Source: Alphaproteobacteria bacterium | Lineage (GTDB): Bacteria; Pseudomonadota; Alphaproteobacteria; Rhizobiales; Hyphomicrobiaceae | Direction of reading: 5' to 3' | DNA: 44,401 nucleotides | Assembly: GCA_018819265.1 (NCBI GenBank) | Contig: JAHJQI010000005.1 | Span: 1-44,401 of the forward strand | Shown here: positions 35,109 to 44,250 of the stretch, one piece after another | Layout of the letters: each line of letters opens with the position of its first letter | How positions within the stretch are numbered: the stretch's first letter is position 1 | Position numbers and translations under genes: made by a program | Notes under the pieces: model-generated | Seen by the model: the letters and a program-made list of their open reading frames with translations, nothing else | What the model was told of the DNA's origin: nothing | The model's database searches: none

Positions 35109-37430
35109 ATGTCCACCGCCGCCGGCACCGTGGCCCCGACAGGACCGCCCGACCAGGAACATCCGCTCCTGGAACCGAGCGACCGGATGTTCTTCGTCGG
35201 CTTATGGACGGTTGGACTGTCACTGCTGTCCGCGCTCGTCACCTTCCTCATCCTGACCGGCCTGACGCCGATCGTGCCATCCAACAGCGTCGTTCTCGGC
35301 GCGCTGTTCTTCAACGTCGTCCTGATCGTTGCCGTCATCGCCATCATCGCCACGCAGGTCTCCGGTCTCCTCAAGGCCTGGCGCGAAAAGATTCCCGGCG
35401 CGCGCTTCCACATCCGTATCGTCGCCCTGTTCTCGATCATCGCGGCGTTGCCGGCGCTGCTGGTGGCGATCGGCGCGACGGTCAGCTTCTCGCGCTCGCT
35501 CGACAACTGGTTCTCGGGCCGCGTCCGTACCATCATCGAGGATTCGACCGTCGTTGCCCGTACCTATCTCGAAGAACACGGGCAGGTCATCCGCACCGAC
35601 GTCGTCAACATGGCCCGCGACCTCAACGCTGCCTCAAGCCTCGTCAGCGCCGACGCCAAGATGATGAAGAACCTGATCATGTCGCAGGCCGGTCTGCGCG
35701 ATCTTGCCGCCGCCTATCTGATCGACAATAGCGGCAAGCTGCTGTTGCGCGCGGTCGAGGACGAGCAGATGCCGTTCGCCCGCCCGACGGAGGCTGCCTT
35801 GAACGAGGCCCGCGCCGGTCAGATCCCGCTCTCGCTCTCGACCCGCGACAACCGCATCTCCGCCATCTCGAGCCTCGCCGAATACCCGGGACAATTTCTC
35901 TACGTCAGCCGTTCCGTCAGCCCCGCGGTCCTGCGCCATATGCAGCGAACCGAACAGAACGCCGCCGAGTATACCGCCCTGCGCCGTGCCCGAGGCGGCC
36001 TCAAGTGGGCGCATGGCCTGATGTATTTCATGATCTCGATGACCGGCCTGCTCGCGGCGATCTGGGCTGGCATGTGGTTCGGCGGCCGCTTCGTGGCTCC
36101 CGTGCGCCGGCTGATCGGCGCCGCCCAGGAGATTTCGGCTGGAAACCTTTCGGTTGCGCTGCCGGAAATCCGCGGCGAAGGCGACTTGCGACGCCTGTCG
36201 CATACCTTCAATACCATGACCCGGGAATTGAAGCTCCAGCGCGACGCACTTGTCAGTGCCAACGGTCAGCTCGAAGACCGGCGCCGGTTCATGTCGGCGG
36301 TGCTCTCGGGCGTGTCCGCCGGCGTCATCGGCCTCGACGGCCAGGAGCGGATTACGCTCGTATCGCGCGCCGCCGAGGATCTATTGGGCCGCACGGCCGA
36401 CGAACTGGTCGGGAAGAAACTCGGCAGCGCCCTGCCGGAACTGGCCCTCATTCACCAGAAGTCCGCCGAGCCGGGCATCAAAAGCCGCCCCCAGGAGCAG
36501 CTGGCGATGACGGTCGACGGAGACGAACGCACCTTTGCCGTCCGCGTCACCTTCGAAAAGGCCGGGGACGACGATGTCGGGTCGGTCATCACCTTCGACG
36601 ACATTTCCGAACTCGTGACCGCCCAGCGTACGTCCGCCTGGGCTGACGTCGCCCGCCGCATCGCCCACGAAATCAAGAACCCCTTGACGCCCATCCAGCT
36701 GTCGGCCGAGCGCCTGCGGCGCAAGTACGCCAAGACCATCGAACACGACCGCGAAACCTTTGAAAAGCTAACCGCGACGATCGAGCGGCAAGCCTCCCAT
36801 ATCAAGGACATGGTCGATGAGTTTGCGGCGTTCGCGCGGATACCGAAGCCGGAAATGGCAACGACCGACCTGCGCGAAGCCGTGCAGGATTCCGTCGTCC
36901 TGTTCCGCGAGGCCCACACAGCACTCGACTACGTTCTCGACATGCCAGCCGAAAAGGTGCTGACATCGATCGACCGGCGTCTCATCACCCAGGCGGTCAC
37001 CAACCTCGTCAAGAACGCCACCGAATCGGTCGAGAGCGCCGCGGAAGCCGGCGGACTGCCAAAGAACTGGAAGGGCCGCGTCGTCACCCGCATCCGCCCC
37101 GACGGCCACCGGGTTTTCGTTGAAGTCATCGACAACGGTCAGGGCCTGCCCAAGCAACACCGTTCCCGGCTGCTCGAGCCTTACGTCACCACCAAAGGCC
37201 ACAAGGGAACCGGCCTGGGGCTGGCCATGGTGCTCAAGATAACGGAACAGCACGGCGGCACGCTGACCCTTGAAGACGCCCCGGGGGAAGGTGGCGCAGC
37301 CCCGCGCGGCGCCCTCGTGCGCATTACGCTGCCGCTCAAGGCTGCCGAGGCAAGCGCCGATGGCGGCGAACAACCCCCTGATGCCGGCGAGCCGCCCGCC
37401 ATCAAGGAATTCACCCAGTCCACGACCTGA
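35109..37430 (+). CDS. ntrY: Membrane sensor histidine kinase NtrY
   Basis: Kinase of 773 residues. The N-terminal region has about three TM helices (first about 25-120, including LFFNVVLIVAVIAIIATQV and IVALFSIIAALPALLVAIG), a periplasmic sensor part of about 150 residues, another TM near 330-350, HAMP (about 360-410), PAS (about 430-490), then the H-box [16 protein letters not shown] with phospho-His H520 and a HATPase domain (DNGQGLP, TGLGLAMVLKI). NtrYX pairs respond to nitrogen, redox or nitrate in alphaproteobacteria. The ATG at 35109 has GGAGA 6 nt upstream. ntrX follows after 29 nt. The final about 40 residues are a low-complexity tail. Confidence 0.97.
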   Translation: MSTAAGTVAPTGPPDQEHPLLEPSDRMFFVGLWTVGLSLLSALVTFLILTGLTPIVPSNSVVLGALFFNVVLIVAVIAIIATQVSGLLKAWREKIPGARFHIRIVALFSIIAALPALLVAIGATVSFSRSLDNWFSGRVRTIIEDSTVVARTYLEEHGQVIRTDVVNMARDLNAASSLVSADAKMMKNLIMSQAGLRDLAAAYLIDNSGKLLLRAVEDEQMPFARPTEAALNEARAGQIPLSLSTRDNRISAISSLAEYPGQFLYVSRSVSPAVLRHMQRTEQNAAEYTALRRARGGLKWAHGLMYFMISMTGLLAAIWAGMWFGGRFVAPVRRLIGAAQEISAGNLSVALPEIRGEGDLRRLSHTFNTMTRELKLQRDALVSANGQLEDRRRFMSAVLSGVSAGVIGLDGQERITLVSRAAEDLLGRTADELVGKKLGSALPELALIHQKSAEPGIKSRPQEQLAMTVDGDERTFAVRVTFEKAGDDDVGSVITFDDISELVTAQRTSAWADVARRIAHEIKNPLTPIQLSAERLRRKYAKTIEHDRETFEKLTATIERQASHIKDMVDEFAAFARIPKPEMATTDLREAVQDSVVLFREAHTALDYVLDMPAEKVLTSIDRRLITQAVTNLVKNATESVESAAEAGGLPKNWKGRVVTRIRPDGHRVFVEVIDNGQGLPKQHRSRLLEPYVTTKGHKGTGLGLAMVLKITEQHGGTLTLEDAPGEGGAAPRGALVRITLPLKAAEASADGGEQPPDAGEPPAIKEFTQSTT

Positions 37431-37459
37431 TTTGACGACGAGCTCAAGGAGCAACCGAA

Positions 37460-38860
37460 ATGGCCGCAGATATCCTGATTGTCGACGATGAAGCCGACAT
37501 CCGCGATTTGATCTCCGGGATACTCGAAGACGAAGGACATGCAACCCGGCTCGCACGTGACAGTGACGAAGCCCTGCGCGCCATCGAGGAGCGGCGCCCG
37601 CAGCTCGTCATCCTCGACATCTGGCTGCAGGGCAGCCGCCTCGACGGCCTCGAGGTTCTCAGCATCATCAAGAAGGCCTATCCCGAGTTGCCGGTGGTGA
37701 TCATTTCCGGTCACGGCAATATCGAAACCGCCGTCACCGCCATCCGCCGCGGCGCCTACGACTATATCGAAAAGCCCTTCAAGGCCGACCGCCTTGTGCT
37801 CGTCACGCTGCGCGCGCTCGAAGCCTCTCAGCTGAAGCGCGAAGTCCGCGAACTGCGCGAACGCTCCACCGTTTCGGTCGACATGATCGGCAAGTCGGTC
37901 GCCATGAACCAGCTGCGCAGCCAGGTCGAACGCGTCGCGCCGACCAACAGCCGCATCCTGATCCGCGGCGCCTCGGGTACGGGCAAGGAACTTGCCGCCC
38001 GCATGATCCACCAGAAATCGCACCGCACCGAGGGGCCCTTCGTCGTTCTCAATGCCGCCGCCATGGCGCCCGACCGCGTTGAGGAGGAGTTGTTTGGAAC
38101 CGAGGACCGCACCGGGGGACCGCGCAAGGTCGGCGCGCTTGAGGAAGCGCACAGCGGCACCCTTTACATCGACGAGATTGCCGACATGCCGATGGAGACG
38201 CAGGGCAAGGTCCTGCGCGTTCTCGTCGAGCAGAAATTCCTGCGCATCGGCGGCGCCCAGAAGGTCGCCGTCGACGTCCGCATCATCTCTTCGACGAGCC
38301 GCGACCTCGAAATGGAAATGCGCGAAGGCCGCTTCCGCGAGGATCTGTTCCACCGCCTCAACGTCGTTCCCCTGCGCGTCCCCAGCCTTGCCGAGCGCCG
38401 CGACGATATCCCAGCCCTCATCGAGTTCTTCGTCAGCCAGCTCGCGCAGTCCTCGGGCCTCTCGCCCCGCCAGATCGGCGAGGACGCGATTGCAGTCCTG
38501 CAGGCCCACGACTGGCCTGGAAACGTCCGCGAGCTGCGCAACAATATCGAACGCCTGATGATCCTTGCCGGTGGCGATTCGGGCGCCATCATCACAGCCG
38601 AGATGCTTCCTGACGAGATCGGTTCCGGCGTGCCGCTGCCCGTCAACGGCGGCGCCGAGCACCTGATGTCGCTGCCGCTGCGCGAGGCCCGCGAGATCTT
38701 CGAGCGCGAGTATCTCCTGGCGCAGATCAACCGCTTCGGCGGAAACATTTCGCGCACCGCCGAGTTCGTCGGCATGGAACGCTCCGCGCTGCATCGCAAA
38801 CTACGTGCGCTGGGCGTTTCGTCCGAACATCGCCAATCGGATGCCCGCCAGGCAAGCTGA
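37460..38860 (+). CDS. ntrX: Response regulator NtrX without GAFTGA loop
   Basis: NtrC-family regulator of 466 residues. Receiver phospho-acceptor D53 (LVILDIWLQGS), AAA+ Walker A GASGTGKE (170-177), Walker B TLYIDEIAD, and a C-terminal Fis-type HTH (about 420-455). The GAFTGA loop needed for sigma-54 contact is absent: the segment after EELFG reads TEDRTGGPRKVG. This is a known feature of NtrX in alphaproteobacteria, where it likely acts through sigma-70 promoters or other contacts. AAGGAG is 8 nt before ATG. A CTAG-type palindrome pair separates it from trkA. Confidence 0.97.
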   Translation: MAADILIVDDEADIRDLISGILEDEGHATRLARDSDEALRAIEERRPQLVILDIWLQGSRLDGLEVLSIIKKAYPELPVVIISGHGNIETAVTAIRRGAYDYIEKPFKADRLVLVTLRALEASQLKREVRELRERSTVSVDMIGKSVAMNQLRSQVERVAPTNSRILIRGASGTGKELAARMIHQKSHRTEGPFVVLNAAAMAPDRVEEELFGTEDRTGGPRKVGALEEAHSGTLYIDEIADMPMETQGKVLRVLVEQKFLRIGGAQKVAVDVRIISSTSRDLEMEMREGRFREDLFHRLNVVPLRVPSLAERRDDIPALIEFFVSQLAQSSGLSPRQIGEDAIAVLQAHDWPGNVRELRNNIERLMILAGGDSGAIITAEMLPDEIGSGVPLPVNGGAEHLMSLPLREAREIFEREYLLAQINRFGGNISRTAEFVGMERSALHRKLRALGVSSEHRQSDARQAS

Positions 38861-38863
38861 TCG

Positions 38864-39003
38864 CTAGCAACATCCAACCTTACGGAATCGCTTTCAGCGA
38901 TTCACAGGTCGGATAAAGTTGCTCTAGAATCATGGGATGTAGAGCATTTTCATCCGACCACTAAAACGCGAATGGGTATCCGTGTGATCGGATAATGCTC
39001 TAG
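38864..39003. repeat. CTAG-type palindrome pair, copy 5
   Basis: Left palindrome begins CTAGCAACATCC (38864-38875), holds GAATCG/CGATTC inside, and ends GTCGGATAAAGTTGCTCTAG (near 38926). Right palindrome begins TAGAGCATTTTCATCCGA (38940-38957), and ends TCGGATAATGCTCTAG (38988-39003). They are joined by AATCATGGGATG. The layout repeats the pair at 24323-24462, including AGAGCA arms and the linker. Located between ntrX and trkA. Confidence 0.85.
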
Positions 39004-39083
39004 TTACCGAATGCCCTTGTAACCTGTCGTGCCCCTGCCGTAGGAACGCTCAGTCCCTATGGAAGCGAGACAACCGAGGCAGA

Positions 39084-40460
39084 ATGAAAATCATCATTTG
39101 CGGGGCCGGGCAGGTCGGAACCGGCATCGCCGAGAGGCTTTCGGCCGAAGGCAACGATGTCTCGATCATCGATGCCAGCGAAGCGCTGTGCGAACGCGCC
39201 AACGAGGTGCTCGACGTCCGCGCCGTCCATGGCAACGCAGCCCATCCCGACGTCCTCGAGCGTGCCGGCGCCGCTGATGCCGACATGCTGGTGGCCGTCA
39301 CCCTGCACGACGAAGTCAACATGGTCGCCTGCCAGGTGGCCCATACCCTGTTCAACGTCCACACCCGCATCGCGCGTGTCCGCGCCCAGGCCTACCTCGA
39401 CAAGAAGTACGGCCAGCTTTTCTCCCGCGATGCCATGGCGATCGACCACATCATCTCGCCCGAGATCGAAGTCGGCACCACCGTACTGCGGCGCCTGGAG
39501 CTGCCGGGCGCGTTCGAAACCGCAACATTCGCCGATCAGGAAGTGATGGCGGTCGGCATCTACTGCGGTGCAGATTGCCCGGTCCTCAACACTCCGCTCA
39601 GCCAACTTTCCGAGCTGTTTCCCGACCTCCCGGCCGTCGTCGTCGCGCTCGTCCGCGACGGCAACCTTATCGTGCCGCGGAACGAACACCAGATCCTGGA
39701 AGGCGACGATGCCTATCTCGTGCTGCCGACCTCGCAGGTGGCCCGCACGCTGCAGATCTTCGGCCACGAAGAGCGCCAGGCGCGCCGCATCGTCATCGCC
39801 GGCGGCGGCAACATCGGCCTCTATCTCGCCAAGTCGCTGGAGAAACTGCAACCCAATGCCCGCGTCAAAGTCATCGAGCAGTCGCGCGATCGCGCCGTCG
39901 AGATCGCCGAGCAGCTCGACCGGGTCGTGGTCCTCCACGGATCGGCGTTGAGCGAGGACATGCTGCGCGAAGCCGAGATCGGATCCGCGGACACGCTCGT
40001 CGCCGTCACCAACGACGAGCAGGCCAACCTATTGACAGCGGCGCTGTCAAAGCAGCTCGGTTGCGGCGCAAGCCTTGCCCTCATCAACTCCGCCAACTAC
40101 GGCGGCATGATCCGCTCGCTTGGCATCGACGCCCAGATCAACCCGCGCTCGATCACCGTCAGCCGGGTCCTCCAGCACGTCCGCCGTGGCCGTATCCGCG
40201 GCGTTCATTCCATCCATAACGGCGTCGGCGAAATCATCGAGGCCGAGGTCCTCGAAACCGCTGCCATCCTCGAGAAGCCGCTGGGCGGAACGAAGCTCAC
40301 CGAGGGCGTTCGCTTCGGTGCCGTGGTGCGCAACGGCAAGGTGCTGCGGCCGACGGGCGAAACCGAACTTGAGATCAAGGACCGCGTCATCATGTTCGTC
40401 CAAAACGACTTCATCCGTGAGGTCGAACAGATGTTCCGAGTCAGACCGGACTACTTCTGA
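39084..40460 (+). CDS. trkA: Trk potassium uptake regulator TrkA
   Basis: Cytoplasmic RCK subunit of 458 residues that gates Trk/Ktr potassium channels. Two RCK modules are seen: the first Rossmann motif IIICGAGQVGTGIAERL with TrkA-C domain up to about 225, and the second IVIAGGGNIGLYLAKSL with its TrkA-C domain to the end. Both nucleotide-binding loops and the conserved acidic residues at the ends of their second beta strands are present. GAGG 4 nt before ATG. No TrkH is in the window. Its place after ntrX is usual in Hyphomicrobiales. Confidence 0.97.
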   Translation: MKIIICGAGQVGTGIAERLSAEGNDVSIIDASEALCERANEVLDVRAVHGNAAHPDVLERAGAADADMLVAVTLHDEVNMVACQVAHTLFNVHTRIARVRAQAYLDKKYGQLFSRDAMAIDHIISPEIEVGTTVLRRLELPGAFETATFADQEVMAVGIYCGADCPVLNTPLSQLSELFPDLPAVVVALVRDGNLIVPRNEHQILEGDDAYLVLPTSQVARTLQIFGHEERQARRIVIAGGGNIGLYLAKSLEKLQPNARVKVIEQSRDRAVEIAEQLDRVVVLHGSALSEDMLREAEIGSADTLVAVTNDEQANLLTAALSKQLGCGASLALINSANYGGMIRSLGIDAQINPRSITVSRVLQHVRRGRIRGVHSIHNGVGEIIEAEVLETAAILEKPLGGTKLTEGVRFGAVVRNGKVLRPTGETELEIKDRVIMFVQNDFIREVEQMFRVRPDYF

Positions 40461-40495
40461 GCGGCGCTCAACCCACGGCAAGAACGAGGCAACGG

Positions 40496-41362
40496 ATGGC
40501 CCGGGTCGTCTACGTCAACGGAAGTTACCGGCGCCATGGCGAGGCTCATGTCCATGTCGAGGACCGCGGCTTTCAGTTCGCCGACGCCGTCTATGAAGTC
40601 ATCGAAGTTCTCGGCCGGCAGCTGGTCGATGCTCCCCGGCACCTCGACCGGTTGCAGCGCTCGCTTGGAGAACTGCGCATCCGCGAGCCGATGTCGCGCC
40701 CGGCAATGCTGCACATCATCGGCGAAATCGTCCGTCGGAACCGGGTCACCGACGGCCTCGTCTACATGCAGGTGAGCCGGGGCGCGGCCCCGCGCGATTT
40801 CCTCTTTACCGGCAAGCACATGACGCCGACATTCGTGTGCCTCGCCCGGCCGGTGCCGCCCGGTATCAGGCAGGCCAAGGCCCAGCGCGGCCTGCGCATC
40901 GTCTCGCTGCCCGACATCCGCTGGGGCCGCTGCGATATCAAGACGGTGATGCTGTTGCCAGCGGTCCTTGCCAAGGAACAGGCGCTGGCGGCCGGCGCCG
41001 ACGAAGCCTGGCTCGTCGATGCGGACGGCTTCGTCACCGAAGGCGCCTCCAGCAACGCCTGGATCGTCAACGCCGGCGGGCAACTCCAGACGAGGGCCCT
41101 TTCCCCGGCCCTGCTTCCCGGTGTCACCCGTCACACGACGCTCGACGTCGCCGCCGCGATCGGCCTCGAAGTCGTCCTGCAACCCTTTACCGCCAAAGAC
41201 GCCTATCTTTCGCGTGAAGCTTTCGCGACATCGGCCAGCGGCACGGTGATGCCGATCGTCGAACTAGACGGCAAGGCGATCGGATCGGGTAAGCCGGGGC
41301 CGATTGCCGAGGCGCTGCGCAAAGCTTTCCACAACCACGCCCAGCATCAAGACTGCCGATGA
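40496..41362 (+). CDS. PLP fold-IV D-amino-acid aminotransferase-like
   Basis: Protein of 288 residues of PLP fold type IV (D-alanine transaminase / BCAT / lyase group). The cofactor lysine is K149 in GRCDIKTVMLLP, and the phosphate-binding motif EGASSNAWIV and the C-terminal TASGTVMPIVELDG are present. The N-terminal VEDRGFQFADAVYEVI, with RGFQF, is closest to D-amino-acid transaminases. It may supply D-Ala or D-Glu for the cell wall. GAGG at 6-nt spacing. It follows trkA and precedes hfq; this place is common in the order. Confidence 0.9.
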   Translation: MARVVYVNGSYRRHGEAHVHVEDRGFQFADAVYEVIEVLGRQLVDAPRHLDRLQRSLGELRIREPMSRPAMLHIIGEIVRRNRVTDGLVYMQVSRGAAPRDFLFTGKHMTPTFVCLARPVPPGIRQAKAQRGLRIVSLPDIRWGRCDIKTVMLLPAVLAKEQALAAGADEAWLVDADGFVTEGASSNAWIVNAGGQLQTRALSPALLPGVTRHTTLDVAAAIGLEVVLQPFTAKDAYLSREAFATSASGTVMPIVELDGKAIGSGKPGPIAEALRKAFHNHAQHQDCR

Positions 41363-41536
41363 AACGGGAGGTTCAACCGTGCCGGCGCCGGCCGGCAATT
41401 ACGTCGCGATCACGAATTCTTGCCGCGGGGGGTTTTAATCCGGCTGAGAGTACTGATATTTCCGAAAACCTCGTTTAGAGTGTCCTTCGCATGAGCAAAA
41501 TGCACCAGGCTCAATGACCTGGAACTGACAACGATA

Positions 41537-41806
41537 ATGAGCGGACAAACCAACATGCCGTCAGAAAAAGCACAGAGTCTTCAAGACACCTTCCTCAATC
41601 ATGTAAGAAAACAGAAAACGCCGCTGACAATATTCCTCATCAACGGTGTCAAATTGCAGGGGATCGTCACCTGGTTTGATAATTTCTGCGTCCTCCTGCG
41701 CCGCGATGGGCATTCGCAACTCGTCTACAAGCATGCAATATCAACGATCATGCCTGGTGCTCCCGTGAATCTCATGGACGAAACGGGCGACGACACGGCC
41801 GCCTGA
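41537..41806 (+). CDS. hfq: RNA chaperone Hfq
   Basis: Sm-fold hexamer subunit of 89 residues (83 if ATG at 41555 is used; the shorter start matches the usual alphaproteobacterial N-terminus [11 protein letters not shown]). Sm1 and Sm2 are both perfect: [21 protein letters not shown] and [12 protein letters not shown]. The proximal-face residues K and Q and the F of the distal face are intact. It has a short acidic tail (DETGDDTAA). Hfq helps pairing of small RNAs to mRNA. No strong ribosome site is visible for either start. A palindrome begins at its stop. Confidence 0.97.
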   Translation: MSGQTNMPSEKAQSLQDTFLNHVRKQKTPLTIFLINGVKLQGIVTWFDNFCVLLRRDGHSQLVYKHAISTIMPGAPVNLMDETGDDTAA

Positions 41807-41855
41807 AGCATCATCCGACCATACGCGATCGCTTCTCGCGATCGGATGTTGCTCT
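41806..41855. repeat. CTAG-type palindrome after hfq, copy 6
   Basis: AGCATCATCCGACC (41808-41821) pairs with GGATGTTGCT (41844-41853); inner GCGATCG repeats form a second stem. The core closely matches copy 1 at 6862. It starts at the hfq stop and contains the ATG at 41846 that would open a longer hflX frame. It may serve as the hfq 3' end. Confidence 0.7.
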
Positions 41856-41938
41856 CGTCGGCACAAACTGTAGGTACCGCCATAGACAAACCCATCGCCG
41901 GCAAAGACGACCGCAACGCCCCGAACGCGTCCATCGAG

Positions 41939-43288
41939 ATGAAGCGTTCGGGAACCTTGTCGCGCGCCCTGGTTCTCGTGCCGATCCTGACGCGGACCGG
42001 GGCTGGAGATGCCTCAAGCGCCAGTCATGCGACGCACTCGCCGCAGGAACGCCTCGAGGAAGCCGTCGGCCTGGCGCGCGCCATCGACCTCGAGATCTGC
42101 GATGCGCGGATCGTCAACGTCGCCAGCCCCAAGCCCGGAACATTGTTCGGCACCGGCAAGGTGGAGGAACTCGGCCACCTCGTCACCGACAATGAAGCCG
42201 ACCTTGTCGTCATCGACCACGCGGTCACCCCGGTGCAGCAACGCAACCTGGAAATGGCCTGGAAGTGCAAGGTGCTCGACCGCACCGGGCTGATCCTCGA
42301 AATTTTCGGAGAGCGCGCCCGCACGCGTGAAGGCCGCCTGCAGGTGGAACTCGCCCATCTGTCCTACCAGAAGGGCCGGCTCGTGCGCGCCTGGACCCAC
42401 CTTGAGCGGCAGCGCGGCAGCGGCGGCGGCGGCGCCAGCTTCGTCGGCGGCCCCGGCGAAGCCCAGATCGAGCTCGACCGGCGCATGATCCAGAACCGGA
42501 TCGACGCGATACGCCGCGACCTCACCCAGGTCGTCAAGACCCGCGAACTGCACCGCGCCGGCCGCCGCAAGATCCCGTACCCCGTGGTCGCCATCGTCGG
42601 CTACACGAACGCCGGCAAATCAACGCTGTTCAACCGTGTCACCGGCGCCGAGGTGCTGGCCCAGGATCAGGTCTTCGCCACCCTCGACCCGACCATGCGC
42701 GAAGTGAAACTTCCCTCGGGCCGCAGGATCATCCTGTCGGATACGGTCGGGTTCATCTCGAACCTGCCGACCATGCTGGTCGCAGCTTTCCGCGCCACCC
42801 TGGAGGAGGTCGTGGAGGCCGATCTCATCTTGCACGTGCGCGACATCTCGCATGCCGAAGCCGAGGCCCAGCGCCGGGATGTGGAGAACGTACTGCAAGG
42901 CCTCGATGTCGACGTGAAGACGCCCGATCGCGCCATGCTCGAAGTCTGGAACAAGATCGACCGGCTGTCGCCTGTCACGCGCGAGGAAGCTTTGAGCGCG
43001 GCCCGCTTCGACGATCAGCACCCCGTCTGCGTATCGGCGCTGACAGGCGAAGGGGTCGATGAACTGCTCGCGGCAATCGACGAACGCCTCGGCGTCGATG
43101 ACACCTATCTGTCCCTGGTGCTGCCGCCCAACGAGGGTCAGCTGCTCGCTTGGCTGCACGAAAACGCGGAAGTTCTGCATCGATCCGTGGATGACGAGGG
43201 TGACACACACATTCGCGTGCGGATTGCCGCTGAAAAACGCGGCCGCCTGCTCGCCCAGCTGCAGACCCGCCAGTTGAGGGTGGAATAG
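41939..43288 (+). CDS. hflX: Ribosome-rescue GTPase HflX
   Basis: GTPase of 449 residues that splits ribosomes under stress. The N-terminal domain (about 35-140, with PGTLFGTGKVEEL and DRTGLILEIFGERA) and the glycine-rich coiled linker (RGSGGGGASFVGGPGEAQIELDRR) precede the G domain: G1 VGYTNAGKSTLFN, G3 DTVGFISNLP, G4 NKID and a C-terminal subdomain with EVLHRSVDDEGD. The ATG at 41939 is favoured over 41846, which lies in the hfq palindrome. hflX next to hfq is the conserved order. It converges on mazG with 29 bp between stops. Confidence 0.95.
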   Translation: MKRSGTLSRALVLVPILTRTGAGDASSASHATHSPQERLEEAVGLARAIDLEICDARIVNVASPKPGTLFGTGKVEELGHLVTDNEADLVVIDHAVTPVQQRNLEMAWKCKVLDRTGLILEIFGERARTREGRLQVELAHLSYQKGRLVRAWTHLERQRGSGGGGASFVGGPGEAQIELDRRMIQNRIDAIRRDLTQVVKTRELHRAGRRKIPYPVVAIVGYTNAGKSTLFNRVTGAEVLAQDQVFATLDPTMREVKLPSGRRIILSDTVGFISNLPTMLVAAFRATLEEVVEADLILHVRDISHAEAEAQRRDVENVLQGLDVDVKTPDRAMLEVWNKIDRLSPVTREEALSAARFDDQHPVCVSALTGEGVDELLAAIDERLGVDDTYLSLVLPPNEGQLLAWLHENAEVLHRSVDDEGDTHIRVRIAAEKRGRLLAQLQTRQLRVE

Positions 43289-43317
43289 CGCCGCCGGCTA
43301 CCCATTACTGAGCAGAT

Positions 43318-44202
43318 CTAATCCCGCTCGCTGCGCTTCGCCTCATCCCACAGCGCATCCATCTCTTGCAGATCGCTGTCGGCGGGCGTGCGGCCGTGTT
43401 CGCCAAGCCGGGCTTCGATGTAGCCAAATCGGCGGCGGAATTTTTCGTTGGCGCCGCGCAGTGCGCGCTCCGGATCGAGCCTGAGGTGGCGGGCCAGGTT
43501 CGCGATCACGAACAGCAGGTCGCCGAACTCTTCCTCGATCCTGGCCCGGTCACCGTCTGCTTCACCGCCGCCGTCGTCTCCGCGCCGGACGGCGCGCACC
43601 GCGACCTCTTCAAGTTCGGAGAGTTCCTCGCGCATCTTGTCGAAGACGGGCGCCAGCGACGGCCAGTCGAAACCCACTTTCGCCGCGCGCTCCTGCAGCT
43701 TGACGGCGCGCATGAGGGCCGGCATGGCGGCTGGTATGTCATCGAGCAGGCTCGGGTTCGCCTCTGCCTCGCCGAGGTGACCGGCGGCAGCGCGATCGGC
43801 TGCCTTTGCGGCTTTCTCTGCCGCCTTGATGCGGGCCCAGAAACCAGGTCGCGCACCGGCTGCCCGGTCCGCTTCGCTGCCGAAAACATGCGGGTGGCGA
43901 CGGATCATCTTGCGGGTAATGCCGTCGGCCACGTCCTCGAAGGAAAATGCGCCGGCCTCCTCGGCTATCCGTGCATGATAGACGACCTGCAACAGCAGAT
44001 CGCCCAACTCCTCCTTGAGATCGACGAGATCGCCGCGCACAATCGCATCGGCCACCTCATAGGCCTCCTCGATCGTGTAGGGCGCGATCGTCTCGAAGGT
44101 CTGCTCCAAATCCCACGGACAGCCGGACCCCGGCGTTCGCAGTGCCGCCATCACGGAAATCAGATCGCCCAGCGTCTTTCTGTTGTCGTCGGGATTGGTC
44201 AC
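43318..44202 (-). CDS. mazG: NTP pyrophosphohydrolase MazG
   Basis: House-cleaning enzyme of 294 residues that hydrolyses (d)NTPs to monophosphates. Two MazG modules: N-terminal (about 15-115: GCPWDLEQTFETI, EEAYEVADAI, EELGDLLLQV) and C-terminal (about 165-270: KVGFDW, EELSELEE, EEFGDLLFVI). The N-terminal module retains its E-x-x-E and E-x-x-D metal ligands. An alanine-rich linker and a variable loop near GDDGGGEADGD separate parts. The start is GTG at 44202, no strong site. It converges with hflX. Upstream are CTAG palindromes. Confidence 0.95.
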   Translation of the reverse strand: MTNPDDNRKTLGDLISVMAALRTPGSGCPWDLEQTFETIAPYTIEEAYEVADAIVRGDLVDLKEELGDLLLQVVYHARIAEEAGAFSFEDVADGITRKMIRRHPHVFGSEADRAAGARPGFWARIKAAEKAAKAADRAAAGHLGEAEANPSLLDDIPAAMPALMRAVKLQERAAKVGFDWPSLAPVFDKMREELSELEEVAVRAVRRGDDGGGEADGDRARIEEEFGDLLFVIANLARHLRLDPERALRGANEKFRRRFGYIEARLGEHGRTPADSDLQEMDALWDEAKRSERD

Positions 44203-44250
44203 GGGACTGAAATTCCATTATTGTAACGCGTCTGACGTTTGATTGAGAGG

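Noticed and set aside
37181..38794. Minus-strand open frame of 537 codons across ntrX
   Set aside because: Shadow of ntrX, with no start signal and no domain.
37460..38860. Loss of GAFTGA in NtrX as a novelty
   Set aside because: The missing loop is a known character of alphaproteobacterial NtrX, so it is recorded in the annotation but not claimed as new.
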